DNA of 64,000 bases, taken from positions 411,409-475,408 of the forward strand of contig NW_003137828.1 in assembly GCF_000003605.2 (NCBI RefSeq). The letters run 5' to 3'. Of the stretch, positions 1 through 13,625 are shown piece by piece. This stretch comes from Saccoglossus kowalevskii. Taxonomy: Eukaryota > Hemichordata > Enteropneusta > Harrimaniidae. The notes beneath the pieces are model-generated. The model saw only the letters and a program-made list of their open reading frames with translations, was not told the origin of the DNA and ran no database searches. The position numbers were made by a program, and so were the translations under genes. How positions within the stretch are numbered: the first letter of the stretch is position 1; every line of letters starts with the position of its first letter.

Positions 1-440
1 GTATGGGTGTCTAACTTAGACATTCTTAGACGATAATTTCTAACAATGTCTAAAAATGTCTAAGTTAAACAAGTCTGTCTGGGCAACTATTGGGAGAGTT
101 CGTTTTTCTCCGATATTATCGATAATACAATGTATCGTCTAACAATGTCTAAGTTAGACAGGTCTGTCTGGGCAACTATTGGGACAGTTCGTTTTTCTCC
201 GATATTATCGATAATATCGTCTAACAATGTTTAATAATGTCTAAGTTAGACAGGTCTGTCTGGGCAACTTTTGGGACAGTTCGTTTTCTCCGATATTATC
301 CATAATATCATCTAAAAATGTCTAAGTTAGACATCTCTGCCAGAATTTCATTAGATTTTATTAGACGATAATATCCTCTAAAAATGTCTAAGTTAGACAT
401 CTCTGCCAGAATTTCATTAGATTTTATTAGACAATAATTA
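1..440. repeat. Palindrome-bearing tandem repeat array
   Basis: Two related tandem blocks run into the left edge of the window. In the first, the phrase GTCTGTCTGGGCAAC recurs at 73, 162 and 254, a period of about 90 bp. In the second, ACATCTCTGCCAG recurs at 331 and 397, a period of 66 bp. Each unit carries the near-perfect palindrome GTCTAAGTTAGAC (9-21 in its C form, 147-159, 239-251, 320-332, 386-398). The 90-bp units also carry GATATTATCGATAATATC, a perfect 18-nt palindrome at 201-218. The array probably continues to the left of the window. No coding capacity is visible. Confidence 0.85.
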
Positions 441-3141
441 TCCGATAATGATTTATATGACATTGTCGCGCCTTCATGCATCTTTGCACCCTTTGGAATA
501 TTTCGGTCAAAATTTTAAAATTTTTGTAATTTTTGTAATTTTTGACAAAAACACAATTTCCTAATATCGAATTCAAATCGCCTGAGTATATTTTACATCA
601 ATTCCACATATATTGTTTTTTATGCCCGATAATTTATTTTCTCACAAAACTGTTCACCCACGCAGTCTCCAAATGAGAATTCCCTTACACGTGAACACCT
701 CAATGACATGTTGTTCTATTTTTACTTACCTTTGTGTATATCATTTTTAGTTTCTCTGATGCAATCATCTGGATTTCGACTGAGTACCTTTACTTTCATA
801 TTTGCTGTTTTCGTATCGCCGATCCCGCCGTTTACTGAGTGGGTATAACTTCACGATTACGAATCAATACAATCACAAGCAATCGTTCGGTGTATACATG
901 GAACGGTGGATATATTGCGAACAGCACGGAAATACAGACGTAGAACAAAGAAACACGTCAGTAAAACAAGTAAAATCACCTCAATATACTACAGTTGGTA
1001 ATCAACCGCATTACACAGCGCTCTTTAAAAGCTAAACAACGAATAAATATTGCTCGATTTAAAAAAACACGCTGTGTTGATTCAAGACACACAGACAGGT
1101 CAACGTATGAATGTTCGTTGAGTATTTTCTCAAATGAACGCAGACATACGAATGGCCTGTAGGTGGCGTAATCGCGTAAGGGGTGGACATTTTATTCCGG
1201 GGAAGAGCAAGAAGAGAACATTTTACTTCTGGCAATTTTTATTTAAAAACATAATTTATTTCTATTTTAATTACTTTCCATATCGCGAAATATTTTGATT
1301 CCTTGATACATTTTATAAACTTGACATTTAAGGTAGAAGCCTACTCATAATTTTTGAGAAAGTTTGTCATAAATCGCATGACAGTGTTCATTGCTTTATT
1401 ATGTAAAATTATGGAGCTATTGAGTGTTAAGGTGACGTATTTTGAGAAACTTGTCCTAATATTTTTCAAAAATTGCTATTTTCAGAACAATTCCATAGAA
1501 CACATTGTTAAATAAACATTTTAAAACCCAGATTTTTTAAAAAAATAAGAAAAATAAATCTTAAATTGGCTTAGTCACTCGTCATTTTGGTGTTCGTACG
1601 CAGTTAACTAGAGAATACCCATGATGCTCTGCTTCATTTTATATTTTGCCATTTTCTGTATTATGAACGCTATAATGCAAATATTTTTTTAATGTAGAAT
1701 GTTTGTGAACATATTCCTTCATTATTGTATATGTACAGAACGGTGTTGGTGGATTCATTAAGGTAATTTATAGTTTGAAAACATAAAAAACATGATACAA
1801 GATACGAACTGATCGGCAAATGAGCCTAGCCACTATGATAAGCAGACGCGACCCGTTACGCCACGGTGTAATGCGCCATCACACAACGGCAGTGATTGAT
1901 ACGGTTTGCAGAGTTATAAAATTGTACAACGAAAAGATATATATTAAAAGATTACACAACGTCATGTCAAAAATCCAAGATCCATGGTACGAACGTCACT
2001 ACGAGTACGAGCAGGTTGACCTCCGTAGTTAAGGGTTAGTGTGTGCGCCGCTGTTTTGACCCCCATTTTCACGGTCGAAACATTTTGAAACCGTGATGAG
2101 TCTGAGCAAACTCACTCCACAGAATCTTCGAGCTTATATGACCTGACCTAGAGAGCCACAGAGAGCCGCAAATAGTGGCGACTACCTAGCTTAGTCATAA
2201 AAACCCCATAGTCTCTGCGAAGGAGAATGGAGCAAACTGCTATGCTTTCGGACTGCCTACAAGATCGTCATTCCATGGGCTAAATTACATGTATAGTGTA
2301 AATCATTTAGCTATTTGTTGATAGTATTACTTGAAAAACGGTTGCGACATTATTTGTATTAACTTGATTGAAAACATGACATTTGAAAGACCCACACAAA
2401 AAGTCATGGAAAAATCGTGATTTTTGTCATTAAATTCTAAAAACAAATACTAGACACAGAAAATAGGTATTTATGATTTCCGAGCAACTCAATCGTATTC
2501 CCCAACCTAAGAATTACCAAGTTAGGGGAAAGAAGCCTATTTTTATACAGATGCTTGGCAAAGATGGGCCATTTTAGGTAAATTGAGGGAGGCATTTTGG
2601 TTTTTGATGGCTATTTAGAATTCTGTGCAAAATTTCAGATGACCCAAAAGTAAGTTTCATTTAGACTGGTGAAAGTTACCATAATCCGTTGAGAAAATCT
2701 TGATAGCAAGTGTTACCTGCCACACACGTACCTGTATATTGTAATACATTTATTTTTTTGCATTTTTCTCAATCTTTTAACTATCGATTTAGAACCCCAT
2801 AAAAGACAGTTTTGTCGAAGAAAATGGAGTTTAACAGTACAGAATTGTCTCACTCGAGAAGCAAGAAGCACGCCACCAACGCCACCAACGCTAGTCATCA
2901 TTCGTTGTTTGGAGATAGGGCGCAATTCAGGGCCGCAGTCATACTAAATTTTGCTCAAAGCTGTTATGATTGTTATGATCTCGCGGTAGTTCAATCGAAT
3001 AATCCCATTGCCGAATTGTAGTAACGGATGTACAAATGTAGATTATTTTCATGAATGGCTACTAAATAAAATATTATGTGGCAGAGTAGTATGACGGGTA
3101 TAATAATGCACACCATGCCCAATTCTTTTTCTATTTTTCAG
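441..3141. other. Non-coding stretch, no gene recognised
   Basis: AT-rich sequence with only short ORFs (up to about 77 codons) that show no family signature. A moderately GC-richer patch lies at about 2040-2280. No RNA gene or transposon with clear ends was identified here. Confidence 0.5.
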
Positions 3142-3308
3142 ATGTTTACATAGACTTGCTTACAGTCTGTTGCGATTCCGATGAAAAATTCTTGAAAGAT
3201 AAATATATGACTTTCGCGTTCATCCCTCGTTTACGCAATTTATAATATTTTTCAAGATTTTTTTATCAGAATAGCAACAGACTGCAAGCAAGTCTAATGT
3301 TTACATTT
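3142..3308. mobile_element. Fold-back / MITE-like element with long terminal inverted repeats
   Basis: The two ends are near-complementary over roughly 55 bp. The left arm (3142-3198) reads from ATGTTTACAT through AGACTTGCTTACAG to CTTGAAA. The right arm (about 3250-3308), read on the other strand, gives the same words with a few substitutions (AGACTTGCTTGCAG, then CTTGAAA). The spacer is about 50 bp, so the single strand would fold into a long hairpin. A TA flanking the AGACTTGCTT core on both sides would suit a Tc1/mariner-type miniature element, but the exact ends are uncertain. It has no coding potential. Confidence 0.7.
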
Positions 3309-6300
3309 GAACAGATAAAATAGTTTTCAAATAATACGATCGTACCAAAACAACTTAAATTCAGGCATCTAAAAACCATATTCCCCAACATCATAAACAC
3401 CGGTATATGGATATTGCCGAAAAATATGGATTCTTGTGAAAACCTAACTCCTAGAAAATAAGTTGCATTAGATCTAGAAGACGTTGCACTCGGACACAAA
3501 ACCAACTAAAAGTCCCGATACAGCAACCTCGACGCGACATGAGGCGGAATAACGCATCTCAGTCTAGAAAAACCTAGTCAGCCCTGCGATCCCACTACCA
3601 CGTGACACAGGACCACGCAGCCTAGCCGAGACATCAACCTCAATATGCCATGACGTATGCAATTTCACATGTAATCACTGTGCCATATCTTATTCCAATC
3701 TAAATTACTGCTTGGTTATCTTGTGACATATTATACAACGTCTGGTACGCACGTAAGTGTAAGGAGTCGGCCATTATTATCAGTTGGGGGGGATTTAGGA
3801 TAACAACGATTCTGACTTACAAGTATTCAGGGCCATGGCTATTGGAATAATATAACTGTTGATCTGTTTAGTGTGTAATATTTTGTGTTTCATTTATTAT
3901 TAGTAGTAATGGCGGATAACATGTTACCCCTGGTTGTTAATGGGCAGGGGTGTGGTGGGGATGCGACGTGACGGTGGTTGTCTGAACTTTCTTCCGAGGA
4001 TAAGATTAGGTCTTGGCTTCAGAGTGTACTTTGTTGTGAACGCACATCGCCAATCCGGCGTAATAATACACTCCCCACCCTAAGGAAATTGTCTCTATTT
4101 AAAATGTCTGGTGTAACACGTTTGTAATAAACCCATTGAAACGGAAACGAAATACCTGCTCATTCATTCCAGTTAGAGGGAATTCAATCGGAGTTTTAAT
4201 TAAAGTGATTGCGCTGTTTGATTGCACTTTGGTCGGCGCCTTTGTTGATGACGCGTGTTACATACGTTATGCAATTGATGATCGCCATATGGATAACGAT
4301 TTTTGTACCTTTCCCGGTTTTTTTGTCGAACATTTTACTCGAAATATTCATAAAACAAATTACAATGTCGTATATTCTGTATGCTGCGTGTAGATGTTGA
4401 GCTACGTCATCGGCCGCACGAAATAAATAAAATAGGAGGTCAAGAATACCAGTTTCCATGGTTGAAATTTATAGCTATTTGCGACCTATTTATTTTTTCA
4501 CAAATATGAAAAGTTACACGCCAGTGTGCATTGGAACACGTTATTTGTATTTCGAGATGTTCGCTAATGGTCTCGTTTTTGTCCATCCCAAAATTTGACC
4601 ATTCCCGGTCGAATAATACACATATTTTTCAAAGCTTACATTAGCGTAAGTTGTCACGACAGACCGTCAGGGACCTTATTAGCATTTTGAGACAAAAACT
4701 CAAGTGATAGTGTTTCTGTGAGCCTATCAATATACTATCTTTCGTCAGCCAGCTGCATGTGGCACACACTTCATAATAATAGAACCACTCTGTCACGAAA
4801 CCCAATTACCAAAACCCGACGATGACGTAATACGTAAACCTTGTTTGTAGTCTCGTTGTACACGTTAACTCGATAACGAAACAATCGCGTACAAAATGTC
4901 CTTTCAGTGTTCCTACTGTCGAAATAAATATGTATTTCGTTTGATACATCGTCCATCTTAAATGAAACTGAATTAGGTGCATACGAGACAAAAATAGTGC
5001 ATTAGATAATTGTGGCAGACAAAGATATATAAAAGCTGTTCTGTCACGAGCCTGCCTCAAGGTGTAGTAATTAGCACTGCGTTACGTCAATCTTCACCGG
5101 AGCTTACACGTACTGCGTGCAAATAAGTCACGTGGGCATTTCTATTTCAGTGTTCTATTTTTTTTTTCGAGGAGAGTATTTCGCGACAATTCAATGAGAT
5201 CGCAATATACACAATTCAACCGTTCACTATGATAGTCGAATAATAGTAAAGTGAGACTACTTCGAAAATAAATCACTAGAATAGATAATTATTCATGATG
5301 TAATCACAAAATAAGTAAACAAAACAAAACAAAACACCAGCGTTACAAATATAACCATTTGAACCGAACGCAGTTTGCTGGAAGATAGTTGTATGGGGTT
5401 ACTATATAAATACGCCCTCTTGTGGTCGGTTGATGATTTAATAAACCGACTGACCAACAACTTGAATCATACCAGTGAACTGGTATTACTTTTAGATTGT
5501 AACGTTTAATAATATCAGATCTATTAAATAATAATGTCAGCTAATATTGTATTATCAATACATAAACGGTAATGTCACATTTCATTTCAATGATAGCGTA
5601 GACGCCTCTCATAACTCGACTTTATTCACCATAAAACATCGATATTACAATAATATATATTTTGAAGGTATGGAGATACATAATATAACCAAGAGAAAAT
5701 TGCAAACAGCTACGAGATTGAAGACAATATACTAGTAGTCAAATCTGATATGTGACATTGTTTAAGATCGAACTTGCACTGTTCGAGGTCAGATGTCCGT
5801 TATGCAAATAACAAAATTAATAAATTCAGATTTTTTCAAAACATTGATGACTTATCCCCCCCCCCCATATGTGTTCTTTTGTCACGGTGGTCTAAAATTG
5901 TTTAGCAGACAGACATGATGTGACGTCAGACTGGTAAACAATAAGCTCACGAATTGGTTGGATGGATATATTTTCGACCAAACGAGCGAATTGGCAATCA
6001 GGAATCTTGTAAATTACTATTACTTCATTAACTCAGAGAGAAACAATAATATATTCTGCGTATGTATTAAAACTAAATCTCCATTATGTCAGTGCACCGT
6101 ATTGTTACGCCAGATACCACTAACATGCCTTGTATATAATGATTCGCCGTGACAGACTGGTGAAATAAATCGCTGTCATGACACTTAGCTGATATTAATA
6201 TTCGCCATCCAGGTCTCATTGGTATGAACTGGTAAATGCTGATGATAAAGATGTCACGCTTTTCGCTGAATATATGCACCTTTTGTCATGAATGCTTTCA

Positions 6301-6632
6301 GGAAATTAGTACGACTAGTTCTGTCGTCAGCACTGTCACATCAATCGATGTGGCTATGCTAAACAGTGTGGTTCGAAGCCTTAACTTTGACGCCATATAC
6401 TTGATCAAAAATGCTAATAGTCTATATGATCTATATGATTAACCAAATCAACTATTGGTGCAACGACACTCCAGTGATTGGTCAGTGACAATGTTAACAA
6501 AAATCACGAGTCGATGGTCAGTGTCCCTAGTTTGTATCAACAACAACAATTCAACTTTATGAACATTATACGTGTTATTAAATGAGAGAGTACCACGTAT
6601 GTGACATTTGGGTCCATATATGTGACATGTCG
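3309..6632. other. Non-coding stretch with unplaced repeat-like pieces
   Basis: No gene recognised. Around 3900-4130 there is a short GC-richer, weakly coding-looking patch followed by AATAAA-type sequence. Around 5395-5480 a TATAAATA, an AATAAA and a short hairpin (GTCGGTT with AACCGAC) are closely spaced. Both could be tails of old repeats, but neither has paired ends. A simple AAAAC-rich tract lies at about 5318-5337 and a C run at 5859-5867. Confidence 0.4.
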
Positions 6633-6754
6633 TTCAAGGGCGGTGGTCGTCGCACAGCTCGTGTTCGTGTAAGCTATGAATGTATTTTACACGCGTTGTG
6701 TACGTCGCTATGAGTCCCATATCGCGCAAGACGCGGCACGACGACCACTATCAA
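6633..6754. mobile_element. Miniature TIR element, family B, short copy
   Basis: The left end reads AAGGGCGGTGGTCGTCGC. The right end, read on the opposite strand, contains AGTGGTCGTCG. The same end sequence bounds the better preserved TTAA-flanked element at 56761-57056. Both copies also share the inner right-hand word CCATAT followed by CGCGC. This copy is shorter, about 120 bp, and has lost a clean TTAA on each side. Confidence 0.55.
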
Positions 6755-7678
6755 TCGGTGGAAATATCACTCTAATGTTACGTACTTCTCGCTAGAATTA
6801 CACGATATGTTGATTATTTTACTGATTCTTTTCCCTGAGAAGCAGTAAGCAGAAATAAATTGCATATAACACTCACCGATTGCAGGCATTTTTGAATTGA
6901 TGATTTGAGATTAAAACTACGTATCGCGTTCCACAGTAAAATATATGAGGTGTACATTCCATGATGCAGCGTAACTAATTCCACTCCACATTACAATTTT
7001 TTTTATGATTAATGTCACAAATATAATCTGCCCAATTAGGTGGTGAAAATAACTCATACGAATGGTTTCGGAAATCAACATTATATATTATTGCGAACTT
7101 GTAGTTCAAAGGTATATAGATTGTGCTCGGCAATATTAAAAAAAAATAAGCAAAGTAATGTTTAGCCATCACATCGTGTAAATATAAAAAAATGAAGTAT
7201 TGCAGTGTCAATTTATTTTTACCAAAAAGTGTGACAAACACGAACCACGGTGTGAGAAATAGTGCGAATCGATTCTTCGATTCACTTCTTGTGTTTTGCA
7301 ACGGAGTTAAACGTTCCACATTAGTACGTCGCACGAGTGTTTGCCGACTGGTTAGGTGGTCTTAAATCTCTGCATATGTGAGTATGAAAGTATGAGGAGA
7401 GTTTACTTGCCCAGTGCGCTTCCCGAATGAAGACGTGACTGATATTGCTTCCAAATCTTGTTCAAAGACTCTTCACAAGACACAACTGTCTGGTTTGCTC
7501 AACGAGAAGTCCAAGAACCGTTGACACAAATGTGGCGTGTCGGTATGTGACGCTCAGGGCTACCTGAAACAAACACATGTCATGTATGTTCATTTCTGAA
7601 CTGAACCAACAAGGCGTAATCACGTGAAATCAGTAATACAGCCTGAGTTAAGATCTGCGAATTCCAATGCAACATACC
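6755..7678. other. Upstream flank of the channel gene
   Basis: AT-rich sequence directly upstream of the first channel exon. One minus-strand ORF of 119 codons (6975-7334) has low-complexity hydrophobic content and no recognisable domain, so it is not called a gene. Any distal promoter elements of the channel gene would lie here, but none can be named with confidence. Confidence 0.4.
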
Positions 7679-7681
7679 GTA

Positions 7682-7689
7682 TATAAATA
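7682..7689 (+). promoter_or_regulatory. TATA box candidate for the channel gene
   Basis: TATAAATA stands 48 bp before the exon 1 ATG (7737). It would place a start site near 7712 and a short leader of about 25 nt. Alternatively the leader could be spliced from further upstream, in which case this is a chance match in AT-rich DNA. Confidence 0.4.
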
Positions 7690-7736
7690 AAATTACAAGT
7701 TCATCGGCGTAAGTCAAGCTAAACGACGCGGACAAA

Positions 7737-7807
7737 ATGGAAACCCTGATGCGTTACATCTATATTAGCAATATTGTATACGCTGCAATGTTGCTAGTTA
7801 CTGCAGG
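7737..7807 (+). CDS. Glycine-receptor-like channel, exon 1 (signal peptide)
   Basis: This exon encodes the first 23 residues plus two bases of a Gly codon. It starts at an ATG in good context (ACAAAATGG) and ends at a consensus donor (GG|GTAAGT). The peptide has a basic/polar start and a hydrophobic core (IYISNIVYAAMLLVTA), as expected of a cleaved secretory signal for a plasma-membrane receptor subunit. The GG overhang joins in phase with the G that opens exon 2 to give Gly24. With this exon the whole nine-exon CDS is a multiple of three (1395 nt). The weak point is the very long following intron (36.9 kb), so a different first exon hidden in the intron cannot be excluded. Confidence 0.6.
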
Positions 7808-10330
7808 GTAAGTTACTTTCCATCTAATATTCCGTTTATTGAATTATTGTGATTACCTTAACTTATATACTTGACCGAACATTCGTGTATGATACGTTCA
7901 TATGTGTCATTCAAAGAATAGCAAAACTAACACAAAACTTTGACGTGATCTTTAAAATAAGAAACTGCAAATTGTTGAGATTAATCGGTTGTTATTTCAA
8001 ACACGCCTCATTACGAACGACAAACGTTTATTTTTCTTCCTTCTGTAACCGTGCGTGACGATGGTAATCCATCAAAGGACCAATGTTATATCAAATTAAT
8101 CTTCTTTTAGACCGCCGCGACCTTAGGGTCGTTGTAATTTTATTACCCAGACCATGTCACTTAATTGATTATCTACTGATGGCGTTGTAATGTAAAATGA
8201 TCTTGTTATATTATCCTTATTTCGCTATTACACGAGCAAGCATGGTGCTGTGGGGCGCTTGTATCATTTTTTCTTGTTAGCAGTTTTATTTCACATTTAC
8301 TGTATTACTCAATTTTCATCGCCCTTTGTAATGAACCGATGACATGATTTAATATTATTTTACGGAATGCATAAAGTAATCGTGAAGTTGGGTAAGTTTC
8401 TTTTTACATAAAATATACATTTTTGAAAGGAACTTCATTTAAAAAATGCGGTTTCACTTTCGGTTAGGATATTGTGGCTTGGAACGAAAAAAATCAAATT
8501 GAAACTTACCTGAATGCATATAGTTTAAAGCAACACGTTTGCAATTACCTAATGATAAAGTAAAACTTTTTTAAACTGAGCAATTCCTTATATAATGTTA
8601 ACATAAGACGTAAAGCTCTCGCTGTCATCAGCGATCACCGTACGTCTTCTCAGCTCTTTTGCCACCTTATTCAACCCCTCGTCCTGTAGATTTAATCGGA
8701 GAATTGTTACACCGAATAACAATTTATATTAAGATTCCCCAATGTGAAAACGACCTACATGTGGTATACGTTCTAAAATTACCCATGATTATTGACGTGC
8801 TTCTATCAGCGTCTAATACAATGTAGTACAAGTTTAAACAATTATAGCAGTAGCCGTTTATATAGAATATTGTGTTACTAGTTTAATGAAATGTACACCC
8901 ATTCACATTAATTAAGCACGTGTAGAGGGAGAAGACTACACGTGCCTAGTGTATCATCACCGGTGGAAATTCATTCAAACCACATAATTATGGATTATGT
9001 GTTCACACCATTATACATGTATATATGCGATACGATGCTGGGGTGTGGGTGGAAAATCCAATAATGTTTTTTTTTTCATGTTGAAAATATTTTTACATTT
9101 CTTAATGTGACTGTGAATGCCAGGTGATTTCTTTTTAACAGTAATGGTGCAATGTTGCAATGTATAATATTACATAATATCATTTTTGCATTTGGGTGAA
9201 AAAAGGGTTATGCAAATTACGACAAACGTGGCAATAACCAGTCATGGATTCCACCCCTGATGCGTGCATTCGCGCGTACAGACTTTACTACATCTTTGTC
9301 GAGAAAGAAGGAGCACATTTTTCATTTCTATTCGAGGAATTTTCTCGCTGTGGGAATATCTTGATATAAATGGATTTACCATGCCTCGGCAAGCATATCC
9401 TTTTTCGAAATCCACAACACTAATTTACTGCGGGCTGTAGAATGTCTTTGGAAAACTCTAATCTTTTTTTCGGCAAACGTAATTGAACACGTAATAGCAA
9501 GTATTAAAAGTAGTAGCTCTGATTGCATGATTGCAACGACGCGATGACGCCGACTGCGAGGGCGGACAGAAAATTCACTGTACGCTTTTGGAATGCATAA
9601 TTAACACGCAAATAGTGGGGGTGATCGGTGTGCTCGAATGTTACATCGTTTTAGCGCAAACATGTCATATATATCGTACTGCTACGTGAGTGATAAGTTA
9701 GAGTATATTTAATTGTGAAGCACATGTTGAAGTGAATCATAGTTTTCTCAATTTATCACTTCTTCTCTAAAACAATGTATAATATCGATGTAATAATTGA
9801 AAACTAATTGAAGATTCAGTCATATTTGTCTCCTACCCAATGTAATCATAACCCAACAGACCGCTGCGTATTTAGCCCAGCAGAAACCAGAAAACTTTAT
9901 CACACAGCGAGCGTTGTTACTATTAAATACAATACACGCCCTGTTGAACCACAACCATTGATACTCATCGCTCGGAGACTACAATGTTATCTGTCAATTT
10001 CCATGACGACCTAATCGTTACGGGGACACATTTGGTCGGTTTCCTTTTAAGCCAACGAAGCTTGCTTTTATGTTATCAACTGGGTTAGACTCACAGAGAG
10101 ATAACTTCAAGCAGATGTTCCTCCATGCTATTATGGGATGTACATCAATCACTTATTACATTACCGCTAAGACTGAAATTACTATCAATATGGAATCCAT
10201 TTTCTTGAAGATAATTTACGAGTAATTGACTATTTTTTCTGTATCCTACACTGTGATATCGATGATATGTTCTTACTTACATATGGGGACGTGTATCACA
10301 GGTAATACAAACACACAGTTTTCTAAATAT

Positions 10331-10650
10331 AAGGATGTATGTTACATTTTGAAATTGAATGTACGTTACATGTTGTAATTGAAAGTACGTTACATTTCGT
10401 ATTTATCTGTATGTTACACTTTGTTATTAGATGTACGTAATATTGTGATATTAGATTATGTTACGGTATATACATTACAATTTGTATTTGCATATGTGTT
10501 ACATTTTGTAATTGAGTATGTAATTGGATGTACGTTACGTTTTGTAATTGGATGTACGTTACGTTTTGTAATTGGATGTAGATTAAATGTTTTAATTTGA
10601 TGTACGTTACTTTTTTAATTGGACGTACGTTACAGTTTGTATTTGACGCG
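10331..10650. repeat. Minisatellite, about 24-bp unit
   Basis: The words TGTACGTTAC, TTTTGTAATTG and GGATGTACG recur about every 24 bp, with the cleanest copies at about 10515-10590 and diverged ones on both sides. A 73-codon ORF across it (10379-10600) simply translates the repeat (RFVIGCTL repeated) and is not a gene. Confidence 0.85.
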
Positions 10651-13480
10651 GCATGTTATTTATTTTTAGCTTTTTTGACTATATATGGTTATTGTACTAT
10701 ATCTGTGTTTAAAGATTTTCGAAAAAAAATGGCAATTTTCACAGTCATGGTTCAAATACCCATCTAACTGCCAGTCGCATTCCGTCACGCAGCTGTGCAA
10801 GGAGGGAAACCACCATTCATAAATAAAAACAATTGCAAACACAGTCCTGTATCATTTCTTTTATGTTTCTCACTTTGTTATAGTAGATTTCTATTATGAT
10901 CTCCGTCGATAGCGAGGTAGATTATGAGCTTGGAATTCCTGATACCAAACTGGCAGACTGAATGCGATGTGTAGGTTTGGGAGATAATATGTGTTTAGCT
11001 TATCACATTTACTGCGAGGGCATTTCTTCTGTAATCGAAAACATCATCTCATTTGAGTTCACACATGTCGAAGTAGAAACCATTCTCCGATGAATCGATA
11101 GTACACCGGATTGTCTATACCTAGAGCGCAGCATGCTATCTAGAGCTCGATGTGATATCAATTAAACGACGCAAATACCACATCAGATTACCGAGCTCAA
11201 GATGATGCTTTCTGTTCACACGATGACATCATGAAATTGTAAGTTCGCCACGTTTCAGGACACAGCATTTTATTCATTCAACCACAGCAACAACTCCGAT
11301 ATTCTCAAATCGCCTAGCCTCTAACAGATTCAACATCATAAACTCACAAAACCACAGAGCAAATGCTATAAGCCATTAAGCACACATATATGAAATCGCC
11401 AAGCTCAAGAGCAATATTATATCCATTGAACCAAATGGTATTCTCCTTTCGTCCTAGTCGACATACCCCCACCCCCGCTAAATGGCAGAAATATAATGAG
11501 AACCAGCTTCACAACACTGGGCCAGAGAAACAAATAAGAAATATATACAAGTAACCCCAGATATACAATACATGTAACTGTAGATGATACCCGCCATCAA
11601 ACAATATGCATAATAGTGATCCGAAACAAAAATATCAATTTACTAATCATACTGAAAACACATCTAGTTGATCCAAATCATTACCTAGGAGAAAGGATCA
11701 GATTAATGTTGGCTATGATGTGGATAATGTAAAAATCCCATAAAAATTCGTCTGACTCTTCGTTACTAGGTATTTATAGAATCTTCCAAGATTGTCTGTT
11801 TTGCCATGATGGCTTGTTGCAGATAAAAGCTTGCCGATGTTTTAGTCTAATCATTGGCTATATCTTTCCTAGCTTCTGATGGGATATTTGTTCTCGGAGA
11901 ATTGGAAAGTTGTAACTTGAAGCTTCTTGCGTGACGTCTGTAATCCAGAGGAGATTGAAAGTTAAAAAAAGAAAGTGACGTATGTTTAATAGCAAGCCTT
12001 TTCTGAGAATATTCCTTTTCCACGCCGACATCTGTGTTACGGGGAATCCGTCAGGACGATACACTCGCGGTGGATGAAATTGAATTGGATATATTTGTTT
12101 TTCATGTTTACACGTTAACAGGTTTTTGTTTGCCGAGTTTGTACGAAAGCGATATCACATACAAGCTCACGTAGAGCACGGACTTGTAAATATTCAGACT
12201 GTTTACAATGATTCATTCAGTTCAATCTCCATGTATTCTCATTTTGAATGGAATTTGGCACGAGCGCAATGTTCACGATGAAGAAACTCATTTGTATTTT
12301 GGGGATAAAAGTAACGATGTTGACAAATTGAAAAAGACTGGTACAGTAATATATTCTGGTCTTTTGTTCACAATTATGCTTCACAATTTACGTATTGGTG
12401 TACATATGTTTTACTCATTACAGTATCATGACGGGAGTATGTTACAGTAAGGTAATCACCGTGTATGATGCGCCGTGTAAATTAATTGACCTCACGGACC
12501 TTCATCGAAATGAAATTTGTAACCCGCATGTCAAAGAAACGTTTGATTGACAAAGTGATCAACGCATTTCATTGTTTTTGCTTCGACTCTTGACTTTGCC
12601 CAAAGTAAGGACATAAGCTTAATGATTCGATATCGTGAAAATGTCACTGATTCTTTTCAGTTTTCCTTCACACTCGAGAGCACGAATGTTATTGCTTGTC
12701 AGTGAAGTATAAGATCGTTCTCTTCTGTGCCGATATTTTCATTACAACACGAGACACACTCAAACACCCAGTTATTCAGAATAAAACAACTGACAGATTT
12801 CTGGATGAAAAGTTACTATTCTCAAAACAAAATAAAACAAAACAAAACAACAAACAAACAATCACTATATGCGGCATTGATGTTGTAAAATAAATATGAA
12901 ATGAAGGAAAATGATAATACACTCTGATTACATGATCCTGAAAGCGTGTCGACGTAATATGCGCGTTTCTGTCATCGCCTACAGCTAATCATAAGGGTAC
13001 AAGCTATTTCACGGCGATCGTACCTATCGTATTTGATGTCGTTAGTCAATGATCTTAGTCACATTTCAACAGTATTTGCATACATGTCAGTAATAATTTG
13101 GTTTCCATGACATCAATTACCTAGCTATACATAACCTGTATAGACGAATAAACCATGTCTAATTAGATTGTTACGAGAACAGTCTAGTCGACAAGAAACT
13201 TAATTTCAAGTGACATAATGGCTGCGTCACCAATGTGTCCTTTTGTATTTACCGGCTTCTTTCGATTTGGGGAAATCTGCGCTGTAATTATTGTAAATGT
13301 TACGTTTCGGATCCCACAATTTTGTCGTTTCTGTACAGCGTTTTGCGAACTGTCAATCGTACGAACGTCAAAGATTAATTACGAACACTAGATGGTGGTC
13401 ATGTCATCAACGGAGCATGCTTTAATCTCAACTCAGAAACGTTGCCACGTATAACGTTACAGCAGAACTCCATGAAATTC

Positions 13481-13625
13481 TTAAAGCGGGAGGTTCGTCA
13501 CCTGCGCACGCGCGCGAATTGAGTCCCAAGGGACGATAACAACACAAGCTAAGAACACAAAGGCTCATGGGTAGACGTTTGTTTGTAAATAATGACACGC
13601 TATGGCCACCTGACACATACGTGAT
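13481..13625. mobile_element. TTAA miniature element, family A, copy 1
   Basis: It begins TTAAAGCGGGAGG followed by TCGTCACCTGCGCACGCG and continues GAATTGAGTCCCAAG, then ATGGGTAGACGTTTGTTTGT. The same order of words occurs in copies 2 (55023) and 3 (58498). The right inverted repeat is eroded here. No ORF belongs to it. The TTAA start suggests a piggyBac- or Kolobok-type cut-and-paste mobiliser acting in trans. Confidence 0.75.

Noticed and set aside
2087-2110. GTGATGA followed by CTGA, like snoRNA C and D boxes
   Set aside because: The boxes are too close and there is no terminal stem.
3900-4135. Weakly coding-looking patch (MADNMLPLVVNG, WLSELSSEDKIRSWL)
   Set aside because: No family match; probably an old repeat remnant but its ends and class cannot be shown.
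5395-5480. TATAAATA plus AATAAA plus hairpin, LTR- or promoter-like
   Set aside because: No flanking repeat or gene; single copy in the window.
6975-7334. 119-codon minus-strand ORF near the channel start
   Set aside because: Aromatic, low-complexity AT-rich translation, with no domain.
7345-7372. TGGTTAGGTGG, like a polymerase III A box
   Set aside because: No B box at the right distance.
10379-10600. ORF with repeated RFVIGCTL
   Set aside because: Translation of a 24-bp minisatellite.
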